In this document: positions 26,768-35,300 of the stretch, in pieces
How positions within the stretch are numbered: position 1 is the stretch's first letter
How the letters are laid out: every line of letters starts with the position of its first letter
Source: JAIBJN01 sp963775505
Lineage (GTDB): Bacteria; Actinomycetota; Thermoleophilia; Gaiellales; Gaiellaceae
Direction of reading: 5' to 3'
DNA length: 64,000 nt
NCBI GenBank assembly: GCA_963775505.1
Contig: CAVZIL010000001.1
Location: 310,001-374,000 of the forward strand
The notes under the pieces: generated by a model
The model's database searches: none
Seen by the model: only the letters and a program-made list of their open reading frames with translations
What the model was told of the DNA's origin: nothing
Made by a program: the position numbers and the translations under genes

Positions 26768-26778
26768 GCTAGGGCCCG

Positions 26779-27261
26779 ATGTCGGACCTCTCCGACGCCG
26801 CTCCCTGGATCGCCATCGGCGCCGCAGCGGCGGCGGTCGCGGCGCTGCTCCTCTCGCTCGCCTTCTACATGAAGCTCCGCGCCGTCCGGAAGGCGCAGGT
26901 CGTGCTCATGGGCGCCGGGAAGGACGACCTCGTCAACTTCGCGGTGTCGCTGCAGACGCGCATCGACGATCTCCACCGCGTGGTCGACGAGGTGGCTGCG
27001 GGCCTCGCGCGGATCGACCGGCGCGTCGACGGCTGCCTCTCGCACACTGCTCTCGTCCGTTACAACGCCTACGAGGACGCGGGCGGCCACCAGTCGGCCT
27101 CGCTCGCGTTCCTCGACGGAGCCCGCTCGGGGGTTGTGATGAGCGCGATCCAGGGCCGAGACTATGCGCGGATCTACGTGAAGCAGCTCGATCGCGGTCG
27201 CGCGCCGGTGGCGCTGTCGCCGGAGGAGCAGGAGGCGGTCGAGCGGGCGATGGCCCAGTGA
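26779..27261 (+). CDS. DUF4446 family membrane protein
   Basis: A 160-residue protein with an N-terminal membrane helix (about 8-32) and a cytoplasmic or exterior domain of the DUF4446 type, recognised from VRYNAYEDAGGHQSASLAFLD, GVVMSAIQGRDYARIYVK and LSPEEQEAVERAM. Function unknown. TAAGCT ends eight bases before ATG 26779, consistent with its own leaderless start. The stop overlaps the GNAT gene start. Confidence 0.88.
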   Translation: MSDLSDAAPWIAIGAAAAAVAALLLSLAFYMKLRAVRKAQVVLMGAGKDDLVNFAVSLQTRIDDLHRVVDEVAAGLARIDRRVDGCLSHTALVRYNAYEDAGGHQSASLAFLDGARSGVVMSAIQGRDYARIYVKQLDRGRAPVALSPEEQEAVERAMAQ

Positions 27262-27665
27262 CGTACCGAAAGGCCCTGATCCGCCCCTACGAGCCTGCGG
27301 ACGAGCCGCTCCTCTTCGGCCTCGCCAGTCTCGACCGCGGCGCCGACCGGCGCACCCTCGCCGTGCTCGAACGGGAGACCGTGTTTGTGGCGGAGGTGGG
27401 CGGCTCTCCGGCCGGCTACGTCGCCGTCGGGCGGGTCGAGGAGGCGATGCGGGTCGACCAGCTGTTCGTGAGCCCGGAGCACGAGGCAGAAGGCGTCGGC
27501 CGGCAGCTGCTCGAGCACGCGGAGGGCTACGCGATCTCGGTGGGCGCGCCCGCGCTGCAGGTCGTCGTGGCCGGGGGCGATCGCCGAGCGCTCGAGTTCT
27601 ACCTCGGCCGCGGCTTCGTCAGGGCCGGCCAGAACCTGCTCCAGCTCGTCCTCCCGCAGCGCTAA
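27258..27665 (+). CDS. GNAT-family N-acetyltransferase
   Basis: A 135-residue acetyl-CoA-dependent acetyltransferase fold. Motif A is FVSPEHEAEGVGRQLLEHAEGYA with the acetyl-CoA-binding GVGRQL loop, and motif B is ALEFYLGRGF. Substrate unknown. Starts at GTG 27258, overlapping the DUF4446 stop. Confidence 0.88.
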   Translation: MTYRKALIRPYEPADEPLLFGLASLDRGADRRTLAVLERETVFVAEVGGSPAGYVAVGRVEEAMRVDQLFVSPEHEAEGVGRQLLEHAEGYAISVGAPALQVVVAGGDRRALEFYLGRGFVRAGQNLLQLVLPQR

Positions 27666-27704
27666 GAGCGCGTTTACCGCCCTTCGCTCGTCTACGATTT
27701 CGAC

Positions 27705-28208
27705 ATGCAGCAGGTTCTCGTCCTGAACGCGAGCTTCGAGCCTCTCAACGTCTGCACGGTGCGGCGCGCGCACGTGCTGGTCTTCAAGGGCAAGGCCGAG
27801 GTGGTCGAGGAGCTCGGCCGCCAGCGGCTGCGCTCGGCCTCGGACACGTTTCCGTGGCCGCACGTCATCCGCCTCCTGGCGTACGTTCGCGTCCCCAGGG
27901 CCGTGAAGCGCAAGATCTCCCGGCGGGCGCTCTTCGCCCGAGACGGGCACCGCTGCGTCTACTGCGGCTCTTCGGGGAGGCTCACCCTGGACCACGTCGT
28001 GCCACGCTCGCGCGGCGGTGACTCGGTGTGGGAGAACGTCGTCACCTCCTGCGCTCCCTGCAACCTGCGCAAGGGCAACCGCCTGCCCGAGGAGCTGGAG
28101 ATGCGCATGCTCGTGAAGCCGCGCGTGCCCACGCCCGCCCTCTTCGTGACGCTTTCCACGTCGCGAATCCCCGAGGGCTGGCAGCCGTACCTCGCGGCCT
28201 TCGCCTGA
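27705..28208 (+). CDS. HNH endonuclease-fold protein
   Basis: A 167-residue protein with an N-terminal MQQVLVLNASFEPLNVCTVRRA segment and an HNH zinc/nuclease domain: CVYCGSSGRLTLDHVVPRSRGGD, then ENVVTSCAPCNLRKGNR. Two CxxC pairs and the DHV His are in place. This is the widespread chromosomal HNH family of actinobacteria, not an intron or phage homing enzyme; the cellular role is unknown. TACGAT (27693-27698) ends six bases before ATG 27705. Confidence 0.9.
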   Translation: MQQVLVLNASFEPLNVCTVRRAHVLVFKGKAEVVEELGRQRLRSASDTFPWPHVIRLLAYVRVPRAVKRKISRRALFARDGHRCVYCGSSGRLTLDHVVPRSRGGDSVWENVVTSCAPCNLRKGNRLPEELEMRMLVKPRVPTPALFVTLSTSRIPEGWQPYLAAFA

Positions 28209-28229
28209 GCCTGTCTTCTCCGACCACGC

Positions 28230-28430
28230 CCGGGGTCTGACCCCGGACCCGTCCGTGGCGGACGACGAATTGACCCCAGTTCCTGTGGAAACCACGGTTG
28301 GGTCACTTTCCAGCAGCTCGAATCCGCAAGCTGCTCGTGTGACCAACGGGCCTGACCGGGAGGGGCAGGCGTCCCTCCACACGACTGTCCCGTGCGGACA
28401 CGCCACGGGCCTGTCCCCTGACGTGTCCGC
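28230..28430. other. Hairpin-dense non-coding spacer
   Basis: No gene fits 28209-28441, between the HNH gene and the convergent glnA. It holds successive inverted repeats: 28230-28246 (CCGGGGT/ACCCCGG), 28250-28264 (CGTCCG/CGGACG), 28283-28297 (6 bp around AAA), 28297-28347 (9 bp with one bulge, enclosing AGCAGCT/AGCTGCT), 28359-28378 (GGAGGG/CCCTCC) and 28394-28430 (GCGGACACG/CGTGTCCGC). An alternative CCCGTG/CACGGG competes with the last. No T-run follows any of them. It may be a structured RNA or a bidirectional, U-less termination zone. Confidence 0.5.
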
Positions 28431-28441
28431 CGGAGACAGAC

Positions 28442-29884
28442 TCAGGCGTCGTAGTAGAGCGCGAACTCGGCGGGGTGCGGCCTGAGGGCGACGACGTCGA
28501 CCTCCTGTTCGCGCTTGTAGTCGATCCAGGTGCGGACGAGCTCCTCGGTGAAGACGCCGCCGGCCAGGAGGAACTCGTGGTCGCGCTCGAGCGCTTCGAG
28601 CGCTTCCGCGAGCGAGCCCGGCACCTGCGGGATGTCGGTCCGGCGCTCCTCGAAGAGATCGAAGTCCGCCGGCTCGCCGGGGTCGAGATCCTTCTGCACG
28701 CCGTCGATGCCCGCCATCAACATGGCCGCGAAGGCCAGGTAGGGGTTGGCGGTCGCGTCCGGACAGCGAAACTCGATGCGCTTGGCGGCCGCCGAGTCCG
28801 AGTACATGGGGATCCGGATCGCCGCCGAGCGGTTCCGCTGCGAGTAGACGAGGTTGACCGGCGCCTCGTAGCCCGGCACCAGCCGGCGGAACGAGTTGGT
28901 GGTCGGCGCGCAGAACGCAAGCAGGGCGGGCGTGTGCATGAGGATGCCGCCGACATAGCTCCGTGCGAGCTGCGAGAGGCCGGCGTAGCCGGACTTGTCG
29001 GAGAAGAGCGGCGTGCCCTCCTTCCAGAGCGACTGGTGCGTGTGCATCCCCGAGCCGTTGTCGCCGAAGATCGGCTTCGGCATGAACGTCGCGCTCTTGC
29101 CCGCCCCCCTGGCGACGTTGCGGACGACGTACTTGTAGGTCATGACCTGGTCGGCCATGCGCGTCAGCGACTGGTACCGGAGGTCGACCTCGCACTGGCC
29201 GGCGGTGGCGACCTCGTGGTGGTGGAACTCGCACGGGATCCCGAGCCGCTCCAGCGTCAGCACGATCTCCGAGCGCAGGTCGTGCAGCGTGTCGTGCGGC
29301 GCGGGCGGGAAGTAGCCGCCCTTCTCCCGCACCGTGTAGCCGAGCCCCGGAACCGAGGAGTTCCAGTGCCCTTCCGCGGAGTCGACCGAGTAGTGGGAAC
29401 GATGCGGCGCGAGCTCGTAGGACACCTCGTCGAAGACGAAGAACTCGCACTCCGGGCCGAAGTTGGCCGTGTCGGCGACGCCCGTCTCCGCGAGATAGGT
29501 CTCCGCCCGGCGGGCGATCCGGCGCGGGTCGCGGTCGTACGCCTCGCCGGTCGTCGGGTCCGCCACCTCGCAGACGAGCGACAGAGTCGGCGCGGCCGTG
29601 AAGGGGTCGAGCACGGCGGTCGCCGGGTCGGGCATGAGGAGGAGGTCGCTCTCCGCGATCCCCTGCCAGCCGCGAATCGACGACCCGTCGAAGCCGAGCC
29701 CCTCGGTGAAGGCCGAGGTGCCGAACGCGCCGATCGGCAGCGTCATGTGCTGCCAGCTCCCGAACAGGTCGCAGAACTTCAGGTCGACCAGCTGGGTCTT
29801 CTGCTCGAACGCCCACGCGACCGCGTCGTCCGCCTCCGGCTGGGTGCCGTTCGCCAGGTATGCCCTCGCCTCGATCTCCTGCAT
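28442..29884 (-). CDS. glnA: Glutamine synthetase, GSI-beta-like
   Basis: Type I glutamine synthetase (480 residues) making glutamine from glutamate, ammonia and ATP. The N-terminal beta-grasp contains LKFCDLFGSWQHMTLP and the GFDGSSIRGW loop; the catalytic domain contains FGPECEFFVFD, NGSGMHTHQSLW, VPGYEAPVN and RIEFRCPDATANPYLAF. The GSI-beta-type insertion (KGGYFPPAPHDTLHDLR) is present. The adenylylation site found as NLYDLPPEE in classic GSI-beta appears as ADFDLFEER, with Phe at about residue 408 in place of the modified Tyr. ATG 29884 lies behind AAGGAGGG. It is divergent from the second glutamine synthetase. Confidence 0.94.
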   Translation of the reverse strand: MQEIEARAYLANGTQPEADDAVAWAFEQKTQLVDLKFCDLFGSWQHMTLPIGAFGTSAFTEGLGFDGSSIRGWQGIAESDLLLMPDPATAVLDPFTAAPTLSLVCEVADPTTGEAYDRDPRRIARRAETYLAETGVADTANFGPECEFFVFDEVSYELAPHRSHYSVDSAEGHWNSSVPGLGYTVREKGGYFPPAPHDTLHDLRSEIVLTLERLGIPCEFHHHEVATAGQCEVDLRYQSLTRMADQVMTYKYVVRNVARGAGKSATFMPKPIFGDNGSGMHTHQSLWKEGTPLFSDKSGYAGLSQLARSYVGGILMHTPALLAFCAPTTNSFRRLVPGYEAPVNLVYSQRNRSAAIRIPMYSDSAAAKRIEFRCPDATANPYLAFAAMLMAGIDGVQKDLDPGEPADFDLFEERRTDIPQVPGSLAEALEALERDHEFLLAGGVFTEELVRTWIDYKREQEVDVVALRPHPAEFALYYDA

Positions 29885-29904
29885 CGTCCCTCCTTCGGTC
29901 CACG

Positions 29905-29975
29905 AAAAAAGCCCCAGCGGTCGAGATCGACCTCTGAGGCTTCGTCGCCTCTTGCGCGGCGCCGCCGTCGGCGCC
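29905..29975 (-). promoter_or_regulatory. glnA leader: twin hexaloop hairpins and intrinsic terminator
   Basis: In the minus-strand RNA, hairpin 1 (29975-29958) is GGCGCC-GACGGC-GGCGCC and hairpin 2 (29951-29936) is GAGGC-GACGAA-GCCTC, both with six-base loops and six bases apart. The GCCTC of hairpin 2 is also the 5' arm of a long stem (29940-29911) followed by T6 (29910-29905), a strong terminator lying before the glnA Shine-Dalgarno sequence. Hairpin 2 and the terminator cannot form together. This is the layout of ANTAR-protein antitermination targets. A -10-like TATGGT lies near 29985. Confidence 0.6.
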
Positions 29976-30032
29976 TCGCCTCTCACCATAGCGGGCAACC
30001 TGGACGGACCTCAAGCCCAGCAGGCGGTCGTA

Positions 30033-30117
30033 TAGAATGAGTACGCGATTCGAGGCGACGAGGCCTCGGGCCCACGGCGGCCCGGGGCTCTTTGCGTTTA
30101 AGGAGGAGGTTGACGAC
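30033..30117 (+). promoter_or_regulatory. Promoter and leader of the second glutamine synthetase gene
   Basis: A -10 element TAGAAT (30033-30038) starts a leader of about 75 bases. It contains CGAGGC-GACGAG-GCCTCG (30051-30068) and GGCC-CACGGC-GGCC (30069-30082), again two stems with six-base loops. An extended stem 30064-30087 uses the 3' arm of the first hairpin and is followed by CTCTTTGCGTTT, a weak terminator-like arrangement. An unusually strong AAGGAGGAGG (30100-30109) precedes ATG 30118. Confidence 0.55.
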
Positions 30118-31473
30118 ATGGCGCAGGTCGAGACCGGCAGGGCGAAGAGCGACCCGGCCGCGCGCAGGGAGGTCCTCAAGCGAGTCAAGGACGAAGGGGT
30201 CGAGTTCGTGCACCTCTGGTTCACGGACATCGAGGGGCACCTGAAGAGCTTCGCGGTCACCCTGCCCGAGCTGGAGGGCGCGCTCGACGACGGGATGGGC
30301 TTCGACGGCTCGTCGATCACCGGGTTCAACGCGATCGAGGAGTCGGACATGGTGGCGATCCCCGATCCGGCGACGTTCCAGCTCATGCCCGAGGGCGGCT
30401 ACACGGTCGGCCGCATGATCTGCGACGTCGTCACCCCCGACGGCGAGCCGTACATGGGCGACCCGAGGTACGTCCTCCGCCTCGCGCTCGAGCGGATGGA
30501 GAGCATGGGCTTCGACACCTTCAACGTCGGCCCCGAGCTCGAGTACTTCCTCTTCAAGAGCGACGAGGGGACGGAGACCCTCGACGAGGGCGGGTACTTC
30601 GCCATGACGACCATGGACGCGGCAAGCGACCTCCGCCACGACACGGTCAAGGCGCTCGAGGCGATGGGAATCCCGATCGAGTACGTCCACCACGAGGTCG
30701 GCCCGTCCCAGCACGAGATCGACATGCAGTTTGCCGACGCGCTCGCCATGGCCGACCACACGATCACGTACCGGCTCGTCGTCAAGGAGATCGCAAAGAA
30801 GGCCGGCTACCACGCGACGTTCATGCCGAAGCCGATCTTCGGGGAGAACGGGTCGGGGATGCACACGCACCAGTCGCTCTTCGCCGGGGGCAAGAACGCG
30901 TTCTTCGACGCCGACGACGAGTGGAGCCTCTCCGAGGTGGGCAAGGGGTTCATCGCGGGGCAGCTCCGGCACGCGCGCGAGATCTCGGCGGTCTTCGCCC
31001 AGTGGGTCAACTCCTACAAGCGTCTCGTCCCCGGCTACGAGGCGCCCGTCTACGCGGCCTGGTCGCGGCGGAACCGCTCGGCCCTCATCCGAATACCGCT
31101 CTACAAGCCCGGGAACGAGCAGGCGACAAGGGCGGAGATCCGCTGCCCGGACCCGGCGTGCAACCCGTACCTCACCTTCGCCGCGCTCCTGCACGCCGGC
31201 CTCGAGGGCGTCGAGCACGGCTACGAGCTCCCGCCGCCGATGGAGTCCAACCTCTACAAGCTGAGCGCCGAGGAGCGCAAGGCGCGCGGCATCGTCGCCC
31301 TCCCGGAGACCCTCGGCGAGGCGATCGACGAGCTGGCCGAGTCCGACCTCGTGCGCCGGGCGCTCGGCGACCACATCTTCGACAACTACGTGAAGCTCAA
31401 GCGGCAGGAGTGGGACGAGTACCGCGTCCAGCTCACGCCGTGGGAGCTCGAGAAGTACCTGCCGGTCTTGTGA
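30118..31473 (+). CDS. glnA: Glutamine synthetase, GSI-alpha-like
   Basis: A second type I glutamine synthetase, 451 residues. It shows TDIEGHLKSFAVT, GFDGSSITGF, VGPELEYFLF, NGSGMHTHQSLF, VPGYEAPVY and AEIRCPDPACNPYLTF, so all substrate and metal regions are present. The 25-residue GSI-beta insertion is absent, as in the GSI-alpha group (Bacillus type), which is feedback-inhibited rather than adenylylated. ATG 30118 follows the strong AAGGAGGAGG. Two isozymes with divergent, similarly structured leaders suggest coordinated nitrogen control. Confidence 0.95.
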   Translation: MAQVETGRAKSDPAARREVLKRVKDEGVEFVHLWFTDIEGHLKSFAVTLPELEGALDDGMGFDGSSITGFNAIEESDMVAIPDPATFQLMPEGGYTVGRMICDVVTPDGEPYMGDPRYVLRLALERMESMGFDTFNVGPELEYFLFKSDEGTETLDEGGYFAMTTMDAASDLRHDTVKALEAMGIPIEYVHHEVGPSQHEIDMQFADALAMADHTITYRLVVKEIAKKAGYHATFMPKPIFGENGSGMHTHQSLFAGGKNAFFDADDEWSLSEVGKGFIAGQLRHAREISAVFAQWVNSYKRLVPGYEAPVYAAWSRRNRSALIRIPLYKPGNEQATRAEIRCPDPACNPYLTFAALLHAGLEGVEHGYELPPPMESNLYKLSAEERKARGIVALPETLGEAIDELAESDLVRRALGDHIFDNYVKLKRQEWDEYRVQLTPWELEKYLPVL

Positions 31474-31510
31474 GAGCGGGCGCGAACGCGTAAGATGGAT
31501 CTCGGTGTCG

Positions 31511-31573
31511 CCGCTTCTCCTAGAAGCGGGGGACTGACTGACGGCCGACTGCGAGCTGCTTGCTGAGCAGCTC
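31511..31573 (+). terminator. Two tandem perfect hairpins after the glutamine synthetase gene
   Basis: In the 187-base gap 31474-31660 there are CCGCTTCT/AGAAGCGG (31511-31529, three-base loop) and GAGCTGCT/AGCAGCTC (31553-31573, five-base loop). Neither has a T-run. They may terminate the upstream gene or structure the leader of the response regulator gene. GACTGACTGAC between them is a short direct repeat. Confidence 0.4.
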
Positions 31574-31660
31574 GTGGTCGTTAAGCGGCGAGGACGCTCT
31601 CGATGGTCGCCGGCCTGCCCCGCTCGGGCGTCTTCCAGCCGGATCTGGTATGGAAGCGGT

Positions 31661-32359
31661 ATGAATCGCGAGCGCGGTCACGTCCTCGTCGTCGACGACG
31701 ACCCCGACATCCGCGTCCTCCTGAAGGAGCTGCTCGAGCGCCAGGGGTACGGGGTGACCGAGGCCGCGAGCGGCAAGGAGGCCCTCCGTGCCTTCTACTC
31801 GACGCCCCCCGACGTCGTTTTGCTCGACATCTCGATGCCCGAGCTCGACGGCTGGCAGACGCTCGAGCGGATCCGCGATCTCTCCGACGTGCCCGTCGCG
31901 ATGCTGACCGCGCGCGCGGCCGAGCTCGAGAAGGTGCGCGGGCTCAAGGGGGGCGCGGACGACTACATCACGAAGCCCTTCGGCCGCCAGGAGCTGCTCG
32001 CCCGGGTGGAGGCGATGCTCCGGCGCGCGGGGCCCCGCCAGGAGGCGAGCCGGACCTACGCGGACTCGCTCCTCCACGTGGACTTCGTCCAGCGCAGCGT
32101 GTCCGTCAACGGCTCGGAGGTCGCGCTGACCCCGCTCGAGTTTCGGCTCCTCGCCGCCTTCGTCCGCCACCCCGGGCAGCTGCTTTCGCACGACCAGGTG
32201 CTCGAGCTGGTCTGGGGCGATTCCTACTCGGCGTCGCGCGACCAGGTGAAGCTGTACGTCGGCTATCTCCGCCGCAAGCTCGAAGCCGCCGGGGCCGACG
32301 GGTCCGTGATCGAGACCGTGCGCGGGTTCGGCTACCGGTACCGGCCGAGCGCCGTCTGA
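31661..32359 (+). CDS. OmpR/PhoB-family response regulator
   Basis: A 232-residue DNA-binding response regulator. The receiver (1-120) has VVDDDPD, the phosphoacceptor Asp in VVLLDISMPELDG, the switch Thr in AMLTAR and the Lys in DYITKPFG. The C-terminal winged helix (about 135-230) has LTPLEFRLLAAFVRHPG and VRGFGYRYRP. ATG 31661 gives MNRERGHVLVVDDD. It ends 13 bases before the convergent 1078-residue sensor kinase gene, its likely but unproven partner. Confidence 0.94.
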   Translation: MNRERGHVLVVDDDPDIRVLLKELLERQGYGVTEAASGKEALRAFYSTPPDVVLLDISMPELDGWQTLERIRDLSDVPVAMLTARAAELEKVRGLKGGADDYITKPFGRQELLARVEAMLRRAGPRQEASRTYADSLLHVDFVQRSVSVNGSEVALTPLEFRLLAAFVRHPGQLLSHDQVLELVWGDSYSASRDQVKLYVGYLRRKLEAAGADGSVIETVRGFGYRYRPSAV

Positions 32360-32372
32360 GAGCTCGCCGCGG

Positions 32373-35300
32373 TCACGAGGCGATCTCCGTCCGCTCCGGG
32401 AGCCCGGCCTCGTGCCGGATCGGGAGCGAGACGCGGAAGGTGGTGCCGGCGCCCTCCTCGCTCGCAACCGTGATCCGGCCGGCGTGCGCCTCCACGATCG
32501 CCTTCGAGATCGCCAGGCCGAGCCCCGTTCCCTGGATCGCCTGCTCGGTGGCCGTGCTCGTGCGGAAGAAGCGCTCGAAGAGGAACTCCTGCTCGTCCGC
32601 CGGGATGCCCATGCCGCTGTCCCTCACCTCGACGACGGCTTGATCGTCGACCGCGCGCACCCGAACGTCGACGCGGCCCCGCTCGGGAGTGAACTTGATC
32701 GCGTTCGAGACGAGGTTGTCGAGCAGCTGGGCGATGCGCGCGCGGTCGCCGGCGATGAGCGGCACGGGGCCCGTGGCAAGGGTGATCGTGACCCCCTTCG
32801 CCTCCGCCTGGGGGCGGGCCGTCTCGACGCTCTCAGACGCGACCGCGCCCAGGTCCAGGGCGCCGACGTCGAAAACGAGCTTGCCGGCCTCGACCTGGGC
32901 GAGGAAGAGCAGGTCGCCGACGAGATGGAGGAGCCGGTGCGAGTTACGCTCGACGACGCCGAGGAAGCCGCGCTGCTCGTCGGTGAGCTCGCCCGCGTCA
33001 CCGTCGAGCAGGAGCTCGGTGTAGCCCCGGATCGACGTCAGCGGCGTTCGGAGCTCGTGCGAGACGAGCGCGATGAACTCGTCCTTCAGCTGGTCGAGCT
33101 CGCGCAGCCGCTCGTTCTGCGCCGCCAGGTCGCGCTGCGCGGCCTCGGCGAACGCGCGCGCCTCCTGCTCGGCTGCGAGCAGTCGCTCGCGGTCGGTCTC
33201 CGCCCGCTTGCGCTCGGTGACGTCCTGGCCGATCGCGGAGACGCCGACGACCCTCCCGGCCGAGTCCCGGATGGGCGAGTACGTGAACGCGACGTGGACG
33301 AGGCTGCCGTTTGCGGCCTCGAGGACGGTCTCCAGGCGCTCTACCCGGTCCTGCGCGACCACCTCGCCCAGGAGGCTCAGGGCTTCCTCGCGGCGACCCT
33401 CCGGGATGACCGCTGTGATCGGCTCCCCGAGCATCTCCTCCGCCGGGCGGCCGAACATGCGCTCGGCGCCCTGGTTCCAGCTCGTGTAGCGGAGGTCGAG
33501 CGAGGCGCTGGTGATGGCGTCGCTGGACGATTCGACGATCGCGGCGAGGCGGGCGCGCGTCTCTTCCGCCACCTTGCTCTCGGTGATGTCGACCAGCGAG
33601 CCCTGGACCCAGAGCGGAGTGCCCTGCTCGTCTCGGACGAGGATCGTCTCGTCGAGCACCCAGACGACGCTCCCGTCCCGAGCGACGTAGCGATACTCGG
33701 AGCGGACGGACTCGCCCGTCGCGCGCAGGCGCTCGGCGTCGGCCAGCACCGCGTCGAGATCCTCCGGGTGGACCGCCTCGTGCAGCAGGCCGGGGTTCTC
33801 GATCCACTGGCGCGCCGGGTAGCCGAGCAGCGCCTCGACCTGTGGGCTCACGTAGACGTTCCCCACCGTCTCGTCCGCGGGGCTGATGTACGTGACGAGC
33901 GGCAGGTGCTCGACGAGCGTGCGATAGCGGAGCTCGGCGTCCCGGAGAGCGCCCTCCGCCCTCCGCCGTTCCTGCAGCTCCTCCTGCGCCGCGGCGTAGA
34001 GGCGGGCGCTCTCGAGCGCGAGCGTCGCGAGGTGGGCGAAGCGAGAGAGGATGGCGATCTCGGGCGCGCCGAAGGTCGCGCCGGGGCGGTCGTGCGCGAG
34101 CCCGAGCACTCCGACCACGTCGGTGCGCGAGCGGAGCGGGACCCCTACCACCGCCTGAAGCTCCCCTCCCTCGAAGTGCTGGAGGCGACCCTCCCAGGCC
34201 GTGTAGTCGTCCACCGTGAGCGGCTGCATCGTCTCCCAGACCCGCCCCGCCAGCCCCTCGCCCTTGCGGATTCGCAGCCCTACCGAGTCCGCGAACGATC
34301 CGGTGCCGACCGCGATGCGAAGATCGTCGCCCTCCCGCAGGTAGACGTAGCTGTTCGCCGTGCCCACGAGCTCGCCGGCCTGCGCGGCGATCCGCTCCAG
34401 CTGCTTCTGCGGGTCGAGCTCGTCGATGAGAAGCAGGGCGGTCTCGTGGAGAGCTCGCAGCTCGGCGTGCTGGTGCTCGAGCTCCTCCTGGGCGGTCCTC
34501 TGGGGCGTGACGTCGACGAGGAAGCCCTGGGCGTGCAGGGGGCGACCCGCGGAGTCCCTCGCGATCGTGAGCTCGTCGTGGACCCAGACCGCTCGCCCGT
34601 CCTTCGCGATCAGGCGGTACGTGATCGAGAAGGACTCGCCGGCCTCGTAGGCCTCCTGGTGTGCGGCCAGCGCCCGTTCGCGGTCGTCGGGATGGAGGAT
34701 CTTGACGAAGAACTCGGGGTCGCTCATGCACTGGAGCGGGGTGTAGCCGACGAGGTCCTCGATCTGGGGGCTCATGTAGACGCAGGAGCTGGTGGCGTCC
34801 AGGCGGGTCACGTACATGACGAGTGGCAACTGCTCGACGAGGCTCCGGTAGTTCCGCTCGGCCTGGCTGACTCGCACCTCGGCCTCGTCGCGCTCCGCGA
34901 GCGCGTCGGCGAGCGCCGTCGCGTGCTGCTCGAGGCCTCGATGACGGTTCTCGAGCGCCCTCGTCACCTGACGGAGGATCGGGAAGAGCACCGCGTACAG
35001 GAGGAGAAGCGCCAGCCCGAGCGCGATCCCGACCGGCGTCACGGTCTCCTGGACCTCGGCGGCCACCGGCTCGTAGGCCTCGTAGACCTCGAGCACGCCG
35101 GCGGGCCGCATGTCGTCGCCGACGAGGACGGGGACGTAGGACTCGAACGCCTTCACGTCGTCGCCTTCCGCGGCGGGGCGGCCGTCGTTCAGCGATGACA
35201 CCTCCTGCCTGGTCGCGCCGGCGAGCGGAGCCGCCAACCGAGCGGAATCGTCGATCTCCTCGCCGATGAGGCTGTGCGTGCTCGAGTACGTGACGACGCC

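Noticed and set aside
28394..28430. Intrinsic terminator for glnA at the GCGGACACG/CGTGTCCGC stem
   Set aside because: The 19-base loop and absence of a T-run on the minus strand make it a poor intrinsic terminator; kept only as part of the hairpin-dense spacer.
31574..31660. Upstream extension of the response regulator to 31574
   Set aside because: The added 29 residues are Arg/Ser-rich and overlap the hairpin region; MNRERGHVLVVDDD is the normal receiver start.
32412..35198. A 928-codon plus-strand open frame opposite the large sensor kinase
   Set aside because: Shadow frame; the minus-strand kinase has intact PAS, GAF, H-box and ATPase motifs.
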